Assembly: GCA_025454405.1 (NCBI GenBank)
Contig: JALOON010000026.1
Span: forward strand, 1-64,000
DNA from: Oscillatoriaceae cyanobacterium Prado104
GTDB taxonomy: Bacteria > Cyanobacteriota > Cyanobacteriia > Cyanobacteriales > Microcoleaceae
Length of the DNA stretch: 64,000 bases
Direction of reading: 5' to 3'
Positions 53,512 to 63,186 of the stretch are shown piece after piece; position 1 is the first letter of the stretch, and each line of letters starts with the position of its first letter. The notes beneath the pieces were generated by a model. That model was not told where the DNA came from. It worked only from the letters and a program-made list of their open reading frames with translations, and did not search any database. The translations under genes were made by a program, and so were the position numbers.

Positions 53512-55572
53512 ATGAAAATCAAGCAACCACAAATTTTAATTGCAGCATCAGTTATCGGCATCTCGATACCTGCCGCCTATGTTTTGTACTTGATATTGCA
53601 AGCGGGAGACTTGTCTAATTTTGATTATTGGTGGATGACTTGGAATTTTTACTCAACTGATGGCTTTTCGACCAATCCTTTTAATTGGATATTTCGGGCA
53701 AACGAGCATTTTGTGTTGATTCCGGCGATTATTTATGCCTTAAATATAGTTATTACCCAAGGTTCAAATATCGGTTTGTGTTTGGTGACTTGGTTTTTGG
53801 CTTGGCTTCAGTGTCACGTATCGATCGCGTTGTTGCCATCAAATTTAAGGCGTTCGCCGCTGCTATTTATATTGCTAGTTCTTTGCATCTCTATTTTTAA
53901 CTTTACTCCCGCAGCCGCGCACAATTGGATGCGGGGATTTAGCGGAGTTCACTGGGTAATTGCAAATTTATTTGTAATTTGTGCGATATTTTGTTTGCGA
54001 TCGCAGGCAATTATTTTATCATACAACAACGACCTCACACCAGGCAACGAGTTTGAAATTAATCCACAAGTCCGCCAGGGAATTGAAAATAATCCAATGG
54101 TGCGACAGGGACTTGAAAATAATCCAATAGTCCGACAGAGAATTAATTCCCTGTCTCATAGCGAAAGTCCTCTAAAGAGGACTGAAGAAGCGACTTTTCC
54201 TCAGAGTAATGAAGAATCGATCGGTTCCGTTGAGAGTCATCCTAAGAGGAATCAAGAAACCATCAACCATCAGATTATTTCTCCTAACATAACTCAACAA
54301 CTTATCAGTCCTCGATCGGGGACTTCTGCTATGAGGCAGGGGTTTAAACCCCTGCCGGCCCTGCCGCAGCAGGATGGTTGGGTAATTGGCAGTATTTTGT
54401 TTGGAATTTTAGGCTGCATGAGTTACAGTACGCCTTTAGGTTTGTGGCCGATATTGTGTGCTGCTTCTGTGGTTTTGCGGTTTCCCCGGCGCGTTACATA
54501 TTTGTATTTTGCAGTGTCGATCGCCATTATTTCTCTCTATTTTATAACTTACAAAACGCCATCGCACCACCCTTCTTTAACAAAAATTAACCCGCTGAAA
54601 ACTCTCGAATACATTCCAACTTATCTCGGTGGAATCTTCAGCGAAAATATTATTGCAGCTTCGATTATCGGGACGCTCGGCTTAATAGCAATGGCAGGCT
54701 TTATCGGTTATTGGCTGCTTGGAAAAAAGGTCGATCGCCCGCAATGGCTTCCTTGGCTGTCAATCCAAGCTTACACGGTGCAAACTGCCTTGATGGCCGC
54801 TGTCAGTCGATCGGGATTTGGCGTCGAACAAGCCACAGTTTCCCGCTACGCTACGCTGCCGGCTTTGTTTTGGATGAGTACAATTATTCTAGCAGTATTG
54901 TGCGCGCGCGAATTGCAACCAATACCGAAAATTCACAACCGTTTCTTGACACCATTACTAGCAATTGTCACAGTAGGAATTATTTTAATGTACGGCGTTG
55001 GAAGCCAAACCGCAAGTGCGATCGCCCGCAGGGCAACTTATCAACCATTAGTCGCACTATCGCTGCAATTAGGCATCACCGATGTCGGATTAATTAAAGA
55101 AAGAGTCGGCAACAGGCCCGCCGCTTTTGTCGGATTGATTGATGCCTTAAAAACCCACAACTTAGTACCCTTCAATCGAGACATCAAACAACACAATTTT
55201 TGCGCGCCGCTAAATACCAAAATCGACTCGAACTTACTTGCAGCGCCAAAAGAAGGAGTACCCGGATACTTCGATACAGTCACCAAACTCGCGCCCGCTG
55301 CTGCCAGAGTAACCGGATGGATCGGAGACCCCGACAACAATGTAAAATGTATCGTAATTCTCGATCGAGACAACGTAGTGCAAGGATTCGCCATGTCAGG
55401 ATTTCCCCGTCCCGACTTAGCAAAAATATTCGGCCCCGCCTACGAATTCGCAGCATGGAAAGGCTACATTCAAACATCCCAAAAAGAAACATTACTCACA
55501 GCCTATGCCTCATTCAAAAACCGCGAAGGATGGATAGCCCTGCGCCACTCCCAAACCACCAACAAAAACTAA
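53512..55572 (+). CDS. Large integral membrane protein of the surface-sugar region, with repeat-derived insert
   Basis: 686 residues; about 9-11 transmembrane helices over 1-165 and 285-500, then a soluble C-terminal half. No catalytic motif I can name; the pattern (many helices plus soluble C-terminus) is like polytopic glycosyltransferases or polysaccharide-assembly proteins. Residues about 180-283 are low-complexity and come from an in-frame composite repeat (54056-54358) that interrupts the membrane domain. Confidence 0.65.
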   Translation: MKIKQPQILIAASVIGISIPAAYVLYLILQAGDLSNFDYWWMTWNFYSTDGFSTNPFNWIFRANEHFVLIPAIIYALNIVITQGSNIGLCLVTWFLAWLQCHVSIALLPSNLRRSPLLFILLVLCISIFNFTPAAAHNWMRGFSGVHWVIANLFVICAIFCLRSQAIILSYNNDLTPGNEFEINPQVRQGIENNPMVRQGLENNPIVRQRINSLSHSESPLKRTEEATFPQSNEESIGSVESHPKRNQETINHQIISPNITQQLISPRSGTSAMRQGFKPLPALPQQDGWVIGSILFGILGCMSYSTPLGLWPILCAASVVLRFPRRVTYLYFAVSIAIISLYFITYKTPSHHPSLTKINPLKTLEYIPTYLGGIFSENIIAASIIGTLGLIAMAGFIGYWLLGKKVDRPQWLPWLSIQAYTVQTALMAAVSRSGFGVEQATVSRYATLPALFWMSTIILAVLCARELQPIPKIHNRFLTPLLAIVTVGIILMYGVGSQTASAIARRATYQPLVALSLQLGITDVGLIKERVGNRPAAFVGLIDALKTHNLVPFNRDIKQHNFCAPLNTKIDSNLLAAPKEGVPGYFDTVTKLAPAAARVTGWIGDPDNNVKCIVILDRDNVVQGFAMSGFPRPDLAKIFGPAYEFAAWKGYIQTSQKETLLTAYASFKNREGWIALRHSQTTNKN
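54056..54358. repeat. Composite repeat, copy C, inside the coding sequence
   Basis: Three gaaaataatccaa-rcg-acagg units (54056-54135), then gagaattaattccctgtctcatagcgaaagtcctc...gaggact (54139-54183) and gtcctcgatcggggac...gctatgaggcaggggtttaaacccctgcc (54307-54357). All modules also occur at 12376-12556 and 13097-13212, but here they keep an open frame of about 100 codons. Confidence 0.85.
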
Positions 55573-55842
55573 AAAACCTCCCTTTCTCCCCTCTGCGCCC
55601 TCTGCGCCCTCTGCGGTAAAAAAAACCGCGAAAATAGATAACCTCGCGCAACTTCCAAACCACCAACAAAAACTAAAAAACCTCCCTTTCTCCCCCCTCT
55701 GCGCCCTCTGCGCCCTCTGCGGTAAAAAAAACCGCGAAAATAGATAACATCGCGCAACTCCCAAACCACCAACAAAAACTAAAAAACCTCCCTTTCTCCC
55801 CTCTCTGCGCCCTCTGCGCCCCCTGCGGTAAAAAAAATCCCC
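55573..55842. repeat. Three tandem about 107-bp units with CCCTCTGCGCCCTCTGCGG
   Basis: Each unit repeats the 3' end of the preceding gene (aactcccaaaccaccaacaaaaactaaaaaacctcc, ttctcccc, ctctgcgccctctgcg, aaaccgcgaaaatagataac). The unit thus includes the stop codon of 53512-55572. Same CTCTGCGCC words at 40083-40110 and 59330-59350. Confidence 0.85.
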
Positions 55843-56817
55843 ATGCTAAAACACATCAGCTTCGTCATCCCCGTCCACAACGAAGAAGCAACCATCAAAA
55901 TCCTGTTTGAAAAAATTAAAATTGCCATGTACAAAACAGGCATAGACAACTACGAAGTAATTTTCATCGACGACGGGAGTCGCGACACATCTTGGCAGGA
56001 AATCGCCGATTTAGCCAGCCAAAAACCCCACAAAATTAAAGCCATCAAAATGCGCCGCAACTTCGGCAAATCCGCCGCCCTAGCAGCAGGATTTCGCAAC
56101 GCCGAAGGGAGAATTATCTTTACCCTCGATGCAGATTTGCAAGACGATCCCGCCGAAATTCCCAAGTTTTTAGATCGTTTAGAATCGGGATTTGATTTAG
56201 TTTCCGGCTGGCGGCTGCAACGGAACGATCCGCTTTCCAAAACCTTACCTTCCAAACTGTTTAACGCCGTGGCTTGTTTGCTGACAGGCGTGAAAATGCA
56301 CGACATGAATTGCGGTTTTAAAGCTTACCGCCGGGAAGTTTTGGAACCGATTAAATTATACGGCGAATTGCACCGCTACATTCCGGCTTTGGCAAACAAT
56401 TTAGGTTTTAGAATCGGCGAAGTAGTTGTCGAACACCATCCGCGCAAGTACGGCAAATCGAACTACGGCTGGGAACGTTACGCGCGGGGATTTATCGATT
56501 TGCTGACTGTATTGGCGACAACTCATTATTTGCACAAACCGGGTCATTTGTTTGGGGGATTGGGGTTGTGTTTTGGGTTGATTGGGACTGTTTCGCTGGG
56601 TTATTTGATTGTAATTTGGTTTTTAAATTTAGCGGGGATGAATTTCGGTCCGATCGGGAATCGACCTTTGTTATTTTTTGGGATTTTGTGTACAATTCTG
56701 TCAGTGCAGTTAATTTCGTTGGGGATTTTGGCGGAGTTAATCGCGCGGAATGTGGATGATGATTATGTGGACAAGCAGATTTGCGAAATTATCGACGATT
56801 CTGATTTTGAGGTTTAG
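55843..56817 (+). CDS. GT2 family glycosyltransferase (polyprenyl-phosphate sugar type)
   Basis: 324 residues. GT-A domain with FVIPVHNEEATI (about 7-18), FIDDGSRDTS (about 40-49), metal DxD in TLDADLQDDP (about 93-102) and the GWRLQRNDPLSKTLPSK region; two C-terminal transmembrane helices (about 235-265 and 275-305). Resembles GtrB/ArnC/dolichyl-phosphate sugar synthases that load sugars onto undecaprenyl phosphate on the inner face of the membrane. Fits with the surface-sugar cluster. Confidence 0.9.
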   Translation: MLKHISFVIPVHNEEATIKILFEKIKIAMYKTGIDNYEVIFIDDGSRDTSWQEIADLASQKPHKIKAIKMRRNFGKSAALAAGFRNAEGRIIFTLDADLQDDPAEIPKFLDRLESGFDLVSGWRLQRNDPLSKTLPSKLFNAVACLLTGVKMHDMNCGFKAYRREVLEPIKLYGELHRYIPALANNLGFRIGEVVVEHHPRKYGKSNYGWERYARGFIDLLTVLATTHYLHKPGHLFGGLGLCFGLIGTVSLGYLIVIWFLNLAGMNFGPIGNRPLLFFGILCTILSVQLISLGILAELIARNVDDDYVDKQICEIIDDSDFEV

Positions 56818-56900
56818 CAGTATTTGAACGCCAGGGCGATCGCAAAATATATCATTGTTCGTGTTATCATTTTATCGATCGCGCAAAAATTAAACTTGCT

Positions 56901-57185
56901 ATGACAGCTACTAAGTTTGAAATGATAATCTGCGATTTATTTCATTTTCAAAACGATCTAACAGTCTTTGTTGGGCCTGTCAGCGGGCTAAATGGGTTAA
57001 TTAAAAAATGTCAAGCAGAAGTTATTGTTAGTGAAAAAATTTATAAAATTATAGAGATTCAAGGAGAGTTTTTGCCTAACGTTAAACATCCCGCGGGACA
57101 TCGGGCTGTTTCGACATCTGCGACAATTGATTTAACAACAGATGCAGTGCAAAAACAGCAGTGCAAGCTTAGAATGTTATGCTAA
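56901..57185 (+). CDS. Small hypothetical protein
   Basis: 94 residues, MTATKFEMIICDLFHFQNDLTV, beta-rich with a short LKN/GLIKKCQAEVIVSEKIYKIIEI stretch. No family recognised; a plausible small gene downstream of the GT2 gene on the same strand. Confidence 0.5.
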   Translation: MTATKFEMIICDLFHFQNDLTVFVGPVSGLNGLIKKCQAEVIVSEKIYKIIEIQGEFLPNVKHPAGHRAVSTSATIDLTTDAVQKQQCKLRMLC

Positions 57186-57464
57186 TAGGTATTGCTTTCT
57201 ATCGAGTTTCGGTTTTACACTAAATTATGGTTTGTCATCTCATTTATGATTGTATTTATTGAACCGCGAAGGCGCAGTAGGCGAAGCCTTCCCGTAGGGT
57301 AGAACGCGAAGGTAAGAAGGAAGATAGAAAGAAAGCAAGCTGGATTTAGTGGACTTTTTGGTTGAATTTAGCGAAGCGAACCCTCAGCTTCGCCGATGCT
57401 AATATATAAAGTTACTCCCGAACTAATGACTAATGACTAATGACTAATGACTAATAACTAATGA
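57186..57464. repeat. CTAATGA heptamer array and GCGAAGGCGCAG repeat
   Basis: 57421-57475 is (ctaatga)n; it runs into the 3' end of the next leftward gene and supplies its last codons and stop. 57260-57310 carries ccgcgaaggcgcag...ggcgaagcc, also present near 16785, 16975 and 61715 (inverse). Confidence 0.8.
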
Positions 57465-59300
57465 CTAATGACTAATTTTGTACAATATCCATTTGCCTTC
57501 TTTGTCTGCGATTTCCCCTTGAATATTGGGATGCCAATCGCTGCGAGTTAGGATATAATCAGCCTGATATTTTCTCGCTACGGTGACTAAATCCGCACCG
57601 CTGCGGCGGCTGAATAAATCATTTCCTCCCCAAATCATCTGCGGGTTTAATGGAACTCCTAAAATTGCTTCCATGCGATTCTTCCACTCTTTAATGCCTT
57701 GTTCGGTAAAGGGAAAATTCTTGAAGTTAACCACGATTGCCCTTTCCGAAAAATACTGAAAGCTGGTAACAGATGGCGGAATTAATACTAGCGCATCTAG
57801 ATTGCTGTTTTGCCCGAACCTCATGGCCAATCTGCTTAAATCGTCCTGGGGAACCGCATTGATATTGACTCTTGATTGAAATACATCTAATATCGGCTTG
57901 GGTAAGATTCCCGCTACTCCCAAAAATAAGAGTGCGGCAGTTATTAAGGCTAATGCATGAATTACAATCTGTTTTATAGATTCAGCGACTGATGTTTTTT
58001 CTAAAATGAAGGGGAAAGCGAGAATTGAGAAAAATATCGGGATGCCGATCGCGCGATCGCCCGCAACCTCCCACAAATCTGCCTGCGGATATGTTACACT
58101 AAAAATCAAACTCCCTGCTGCTAAAATCCACAACAATATATTGTAGCGTTTGGGAAATACGTAATTTGCGGTTTGCCAAACTGATAATCCTAAAAACAGG
58201 AAACCTCTAAAGGGCAAAGTCAGAACAGTTAACAGCAACAAGCCAACAACTATTTTTTTGTCCCTGTAAAGTCGATCGACCGTCAAACTTACTGCTATAA
58301 ATACAATAAGCTGGGCAAAAGGTACGGTGCGGGCTAATTGCAGTTTGGCGATAAATGCGATCGGATAAATTTCGACAAATACGTAGTTTAAGCATAGTGC
58401 AATTAGAGAAGTAGCGACAACGATCGAAAAATTAACCTTGTCCTCTTTTCGCAACAAATCGGCATTTTTGATGCATAGCAACCCGCCTAAAATGAAACAG
58501 ATAAAATTCAACCAATTACCGATATCCCAATTCGACGGCAGGATGTGGTGGGGATTGCGAACTTTGGCGTGAATGAAGACAAACTCGGCATTATCGATTG
58601 TTTGCGTGCTCGTAGTACCTGTCAGTAACATCGGTAAGTATACTATACTTGCCATGGCAGCTAAAAGGGCGATCGACCAAATTAAGATTTTGAAATTTCG
58701 TTTTTGCAAACACTCAAGCGCTAAAACGGGCAACACCATCAATCCCGGCAGCAAACCGACTAAAAATTGCAGCAAACAACCCAATCCAAAAAATAAATAA
58801 GCTGCCAGCCATTTCTGGCGCAAACTAAAATAAATTCCCCAAATTGCCAAGGCCATCGCGAAGGTACTGGGCACTGATTTGGTGGAAAATATCAGCGTGT
58901 TTCCGACATCGGTAAAGGAAGCGGCGATACAGAGAAAAGTTAGCGCTGCGGCGGGAAGTTTGGAATTAGTATAGATATTGATAATTGCGTAGCAAGCTAG
59001 GATAAAGGAACCGAAAGCTAGGAATTGATAAATAAAATGCGTTAGGGGAATGCCCGTTCCTAAGTTGGCGAGGAAATAGATGATATAATAATAGTAGTAT
59101 CGGGGATTGAATTTAACCATTTCCCGGACGTAGTAGTCATTTTTGTAGAGTTCGGGATTTAGCATGAGTTCGATGGGCGGTACTTCGGGAAAGTTGCCTC
59201 CGATGGGGAATATGTAGCCTGTTGCTATCAGTCCGCCGGTGATGATAAAGGTGTAGAGAGATAGATGAAAATACCAGTTTGTTTTGTCGGTTTTTTGCAT
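57465..59300 (-). CDS. Polytopic membrane protein, glycosyltransferase-like
   Basis: 611 residues from ATG 59300 (MQKTDKTNWYF); the longer frame starts inside repeats. Eleven or more transmembrane helices, then a C-terminal soluble part (SNLDALVLIPPSVTSFQYFS, ... ADYILTRSDWHP). A GT-C-like layout is suggested, but the usual DxD after the first helix is not evident. The last three residues (ISH) and the stop are read from the CTAATGA repeat array. Paired with the 59524-61677 gene on the same strand. Confidence 0.7.
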   Translation of the reverse strand: MQKTDKTNWYFHLSLYTFIITGGLIATGYIFPIGGNFPEVPPIELMLNPELYKNDYYVREMVKFNPRYYYYYIIYFLANLGTGIPLTHFIYQFLAFGSFILACYAIINIYTNSKLPAAALTFLCIAASFTDVGNTLIFSTKSVPSTFAMALAIWGIYFSLRQKWLAAYLFFGLGCLLQFLVGLLPGLMVLPVLALECLQKRNFKILIWSIALLAAMASIVYLPMLLTGTTSTQTIDNAEFVFIHAKVRNPHHILPSNWDIGNWLNFICFILGGLLCIKNADLLRKEDKVNFSIVVATSLIALCLNYVFVEIYPIAFIAKLQLARTVPFAQLIVFIAVSLTVDRLYRDKKIVVGLLLLTVLTLPFRGFLFLGLSVWQTANYVFPKRYNILLWILAAGSLIFSVTYPQADLWEVAGDRAIGIPIFFSILAFPFILEKTSVAESIKQIVIHALALITAALLFLGVAGILPKPILDVFQSRVNINAVPQDDLSRLAMRFGQNSNLDALVLIPPSVTSFQYFSERAIVVNFKNFPFTEQGIKEWKNRMEAILGVPLNPQMIWGGNDLFSRRSGADLVTVARKYQADYILTRSDWHPNIQGEIADKEGKWILYKISH

Positions 59301-59523
59301 TGATATAAAATAGTTTTTTTTGAACCGCAGAGGGCGCAGAGGGCGCTGAGAGGAAAGTTGAGAGATAGAAAGATGTGATTCTATCCATAATTCCTGTAGG
59401 GGCGGGTTCGCCAACCAAATACGCTAAAAATCTACAATATAATAAACCCGCCCTCTCCCAACGATAAATCTTAATGTACCTCTCTTTATCGCAATATTGC
59501 GATCGATCCGATCTTATTTAAAA

Positions 59524-61677
59524 CTATCGTACTGCTAAATTGTCAATCTCCAGTCGGCATTGACTTGTTAAATCTTGTTTGTCGCTACTCAATACTTCAA
59601 GCAACAGATAGCTGGGATTTTTACCTTCCAATAATAAATTTAAATCGATCGCGCTTGTTCGACCGTCAACCATCTCGGCTGAATCTATCAATTTACCTCG
59701 ATCGTCCCACAAAGTCAACCGCAGCAAAACTCCCGGACATAGTTGGTTGGGTAAATTGAGTTTCCCGGTAACTTGCGCCTTCTCTGAAATCGCGCCTAAA
59801 TACAGAAAAGATGTATCGAGTTTATTGCTGTTTTTAATTGGCTCAGTTACTATATTATATAAGTTATCTGTAACTCGACTCACCGAATAATTCGCACTGG
59901 TATAAACAGATTGCTGCAAGCTAATCCAATCTAACTGAGTTCCCGGTCGATCGACTATTTGCCGCTGCATCGCTGCCAAAGTTCTTACTGCTGTCGGAAT
60001 CGAAGTCGGGCGAATTCTCCGGTAAACGCTAACAGTCACGTTATTTTCCAGCTTAAACTGTTCCGGCAGCAATTGGAAATCCCGCGCAATTTCCCAATTT
60101 TGAGTGAAAGCATCGTATACAACTTTAACAACATCTTGCTCGCCCGATCGCAAAACTTGTTCGTCTTCCGGCAATACCTGCTGAAAAGGTTCCGCAACTA
60201 CTGCAAATTGCGCTTGCAACAACTCCGGTAGCGGGTAAGTATCGCGGGAGTCAATTTGCGGCCTCCCAATCGCATTTAATTTCCACCAATCCTCGGGCGG
60301 ATTGACTCTGCGATTCGCTTGTCTGAGGATGTTGGCATTAAAATTGTTGGAAGCGCCGGCAATATAAATCGGTTCTCGATCCGGCGCTAGTTTTCGCAGA
60401 AACTCTACTAACTTTAACACTTCATCGTAGTCCGATCGCACTAACGGCCCAAAATTAGCAACAAACAGTTTTGACAAATTCAGTTTGACGGGAATTAACC
60501 CGACTGCGAAATTTACGATTAAGTAAAAACCTGCCGCGCCCAAAATCAAATAGCGAACTTTTCCCCGAAGTTTCAGCCAACTCGCCCAGCAAAAAGATGA
60601 CAGACCCAAAAGCACGATCGGCGTGATATGAATTGTATAGTGCAAATAGCCGTAACGCAAGACAACCAGCCATTCCACCAGCGACAAAATCCCGAACGGC
60701 AAAACAAAAATAGCAGCATCTAACGCCAGCATTCGCGTCAGCATCCCCGCAGAAAAACCGACAGCTACTAACAGCCAAGTGCCCAAACCGTAAAAACCCG
60801 CATAACGATTTAAAATATCGCCCAGAGGCAAACTCCAAGCAGCATACAAATCGCGGTAATTCACCGTCACGGCGCTGCGCGTAAAATCTCCCGCTACCAA
60901 CATTAAAATAGCAAAACTAATGATGGCGATCGTGCTTAATTTTACACCAAATTCAAACAAATATTTCGGGTAGGGAGACGGCGTTATTGCCTCCCCGCGC
61001 AGATAATGCACGATCGACTCTATAATAACCTGCAAACCAGCAGCAGCAAAAAATGCGATCGCGCTGTAAGCAAAATGCCGTCGTAACAGAATCGCCCCCG
61101 CCAACAAAAACCCAATTAACGGAATTCGCCACCAACATTTCAGCCTGATATCCTGCAAATAAACCAAAATTGCCAAAGCTACAAACACGCAGCCTCCAGT
61201 ATCCAAATAACCTCGCAAAGTTGGTATCCAAGTCACCGGCACCAACAAACTCAAAAACACAGTTGACCAAAATACCCGACGCGGCTCGACAGGAATTAAC
61301 CTAGCAGAAATTGCTCCCAACAAAAAGCGAAACGGCAGCACGTAAATCAGCGATACGCTAAGAATATAACTCAGCCGCGATTCGCCAAATAACAGAACAA
61401 ACGGCACTAAGGGCAAAGAAATTAACAAATTCTTTTCCTTAGCCAGCGATTCCATAACTTCGCGCCAAGCTTTTGCAGGGGAATCTCGAAATAAATTTGC
61501 TGCATTCACAGTAGCAGTGTTGTAGCCCGCATAATCCCACCAATAAAAAGTACGTTCGCTAGATACGTAAATGGAAGTTACCGCAACTGTTGTAAAAAAC
61601 AGTAGAGACAATAAAAAACAGTCGATCGCAAATTTCTGAGAGAATTTAAAATAACCTAAATTAAATAATGCCATCAT
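59524..61677 (-). CDS. Polytopic membrane protein, probable GT-C/oligosaccharide-type
   Basis: 717 residues. First helix LFFTTVAVTSIYVSS is followed by RTFYWWDYAGYNTATV, the place where ArnT/PMT-like GT-C enzymes have their acidic motif; about 10 more helices to residue 395, then a soluble domain with APDREPIYIAGASNNFN. Likely a membrane glycosyltransferase for cell-surface polymer; donor unknown. Upstream of and co-oriented with 57465-59300, 223 bases apart. Confidence 0.75.
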   Translation of the reverse strand: MMALFNLGYFKFSQKFAIDCFLLSLLFFTTVAVTSIYVSSERTFYWWDYAGYNTATVNAANLFRDSPAKAWREVMESLAKEKNLLISLPLVPFVLLFGESRLSYILSVSLIYVLPFRFLLGAISARLIPVEPRRVFWSTVFLSLLVPVTWIPTLRGYLDTGGCVFVALAILVYLQDIRLKCWWRIPLIGFLLAGAILLRRHFAYSAIAFFAAAGLQVIIESIVHYLRGEAITPSPYPKYLFEFGVKLSTIAIISFAILMLVAGDFTRSAVTVNYRDLYAAWSLPLGDILNRYAGFYGLGTWLLVAVGFSAGMLTRMLALDAAIFVLPFGILSLVEWLVVLRYGYLHYTIHITPIVLLGLSSFCWASWLKLRGKVRYLILGAAGFYLIVNFAVGLIPVKLNLSKLFVANFGPLVRSDYDEVLKLVEFLRKLAPDREPIYIAGASNNFNANILRQANRRVNPPEDWWKLNAIGRPQIDSRDTYPLPELLQAQFAVVAEPFQQVLPEDEQVLRSGEQDVVKVVYDAFTQNWEIARDFQLLPEQFKLENNVTVSVYRRIRPTSIPTAVRTLAAMQRQIVDRPGTQLDWISLQQSVYTSANYSVSRVTDNLYNIVTEPIKNSNKLDTSFLYLGAISEKAQVTGKLNLPNQLCPGVLLRLTLWDDRGKLIDSAEMVDGRTSAIDLNLLLEGKNPSYLLLEVLSSDKQDLTSQCRLEIDNLAVR

Positions 61678-62014
61678 TCGATCGACTTGAAATAACTTCT
61701 CAACATCTTCTTTCTTCCTTCGCGCCCTTTGCGCCTTCGCGGTTGCTCTAGTTCTTGAATGACTATTTTTGGTATCATAGTTGTTTGTGGGGGAGGTATT
61801 GAGTTACATTTCAGGCTTGGCAAATTAAAAGCTTTCTCGCCTCCTAAACTCATACTCGATTTGTTCGACCTTATAAGTTTTTAGTGAGGATGCCCATGTT
61901 GTTAATTGAATGATGACAGGTTCTTCCTTTCCATATTTTTCTGAATCAACACGATCGAAATAAAACTGTATAGCGAACCAATATAATATTTAGATCGCAC
62001 TTAATTTTCCCTTA
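61678..62014. other. Intergenic region
   Basis: Contains ttcgcgccctttgcgccttcgcgg (61719-61742), a repeat also found near 16785 and 16977. Otherwise nothing recognised. Confidence 0.5.
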
Positions 62015-62803
62015 TCATCCCCTCAATTCCCTTTCCCGCAACAAAGAATCAACCCAAACAGCATAAGATTCCGCAAGCGCAGGCGCGGGTTCGGCATTAT
62101 AATCAATTCTAAAGTCGCAGGCCGCGCGATCGTAAATATCATTTAACAACTCTTGTAAATCTACAAGTGGTTCCGCATCTTCCCCGCGCAGCGGCAAGGG
62201 AAACGCCGGAATCCTATCGGGTAAATTGAAGGGGTACAAATCTGCAAGCGGGCGCTGATTTCCACGACTAACCAAAATTCGATAACTTGTCTCAGTCTCG
62301 CTACCTAAAACGGGCAAAGATTTGTAACTTCTCAGCAAGTCAATTTCCACTAAATGAGTGCGACTGCCGAAGATATTCTCGCGCTTTTCATCATACATTT
62401 CCCGTCCTTTGCCGGGGCGCTTGTTAGTCGGCGACAGCACTTCTATTACTGTCACTACTTTTTTAGTTTCTTGTTCTATGACTTGTAAATAACTTTCTCT
62501 AAATTCCGCAGGTACGGGTACTCTAACTCTCAAAGCTTGCACGGTTGGCGCAATGACAGCGACATTGGAAGTGCTAGAATTTGTTTGAATGGGCGATCGC
62601 GCTACGGCGACATCGGGGATACTAACCAATAAAGCATCTTCACCGCTGATGCGATAAATTCTTTGTTCGATATCCACTAAATATTTAGGCAACAGTTGCG
62701 GAGTCAAAAAATCTGCGATCGCTACTATAGCTCGATTGTGGATCGATCGCCACAATTCGGGACTTTCTAAATAAGGATTCATCCCTGTAAACGGATTGGG
62801 CAT
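62015..62803 (-). CDS. DUF4058 family protein
   Basis: 262 residues: MPNPFTGMNPYLESPELWRSIHNRAIVAIADFL at the N-terminus and VIEVLSPTNKRPG...YDEKRENIFGSRTHLVEIDLLR (about 118-158) are diagnostic of this cyanobacterial family. The V-EVLSPxNK and EIDLLR motifs recall the PD-(D/E)XK nuclease fold (Uma2-like), but activity is not established. Confidence 0.88.
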   Translation of the reverse strand: MPNPFTGMNPYLESPELWRSIHNRAIVAIADFLTPQLLPKYLVDIEQRIYRISGEDALLVSIPDVAVARSPIQTNSSTSNVAVIAPTVQALRVRVPVPAEFRESYLQVIEQETKKVVTVIEVLSPTNKRPGKGREMYDEKRENIFGSRTHLVEIDLLRSYKSLPVLGSETETSYRILVSRGNQRPLADLYPFNLPDRIPAFPLPLRGEDAEPLVDLQELLNDIYDRAACDFRIDYNAEPAPALAESYAVWVDSLLRERELRG

Positions 62804-63104
62804 CGCATCAACTCCTTAACTCTCTCTCGGTACAAAGATTTGTAAATGTGTAGGTTGGGTTGAACGAAGTGAAACCCAACATTAGACCTCTCCTAAAATG
62901 ATTCTGGAAGGCTTGCCCTACCAGAACAAAAACTTAATCTTGCCAGAAGTCTATTAACTATAATGAAGTGTTGGGTTTCCTTCGTCAACCCAACCTACGC
63001 CTGCCAACCTACGTCTACCTGCCTGGCCTGCGAAGAGGGAGAATATAAATTAGGGTTCCAAGTATTGTACTTGGAACCCTTCAGCTATCAAGCTTTTCTA
63101 GGAG

Positions 63105-63186
63105 TGGGCGGGGAGAGAATCGAACTCTCATACCTTTCGGTGTCAGATTTTGAGTCTGATGCGTCTACCAATTTCGCCACCCGCCC
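63105..63186 (-). tRNA. trnL-CAA: tRNA-Leu(CAA)
   Basis: Minus strand: acceptor gggcggg/cccgccc, D stem gcg/cgc, anticodon arm cagac-tCAAaat-ctg, variable arm caccgaaaggtatga, T arm gagagttcgattctctc, discriminator A. A true class II Leu tRNA, in contrast to the class I Leu genes in the array. Confidence 0.93.
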
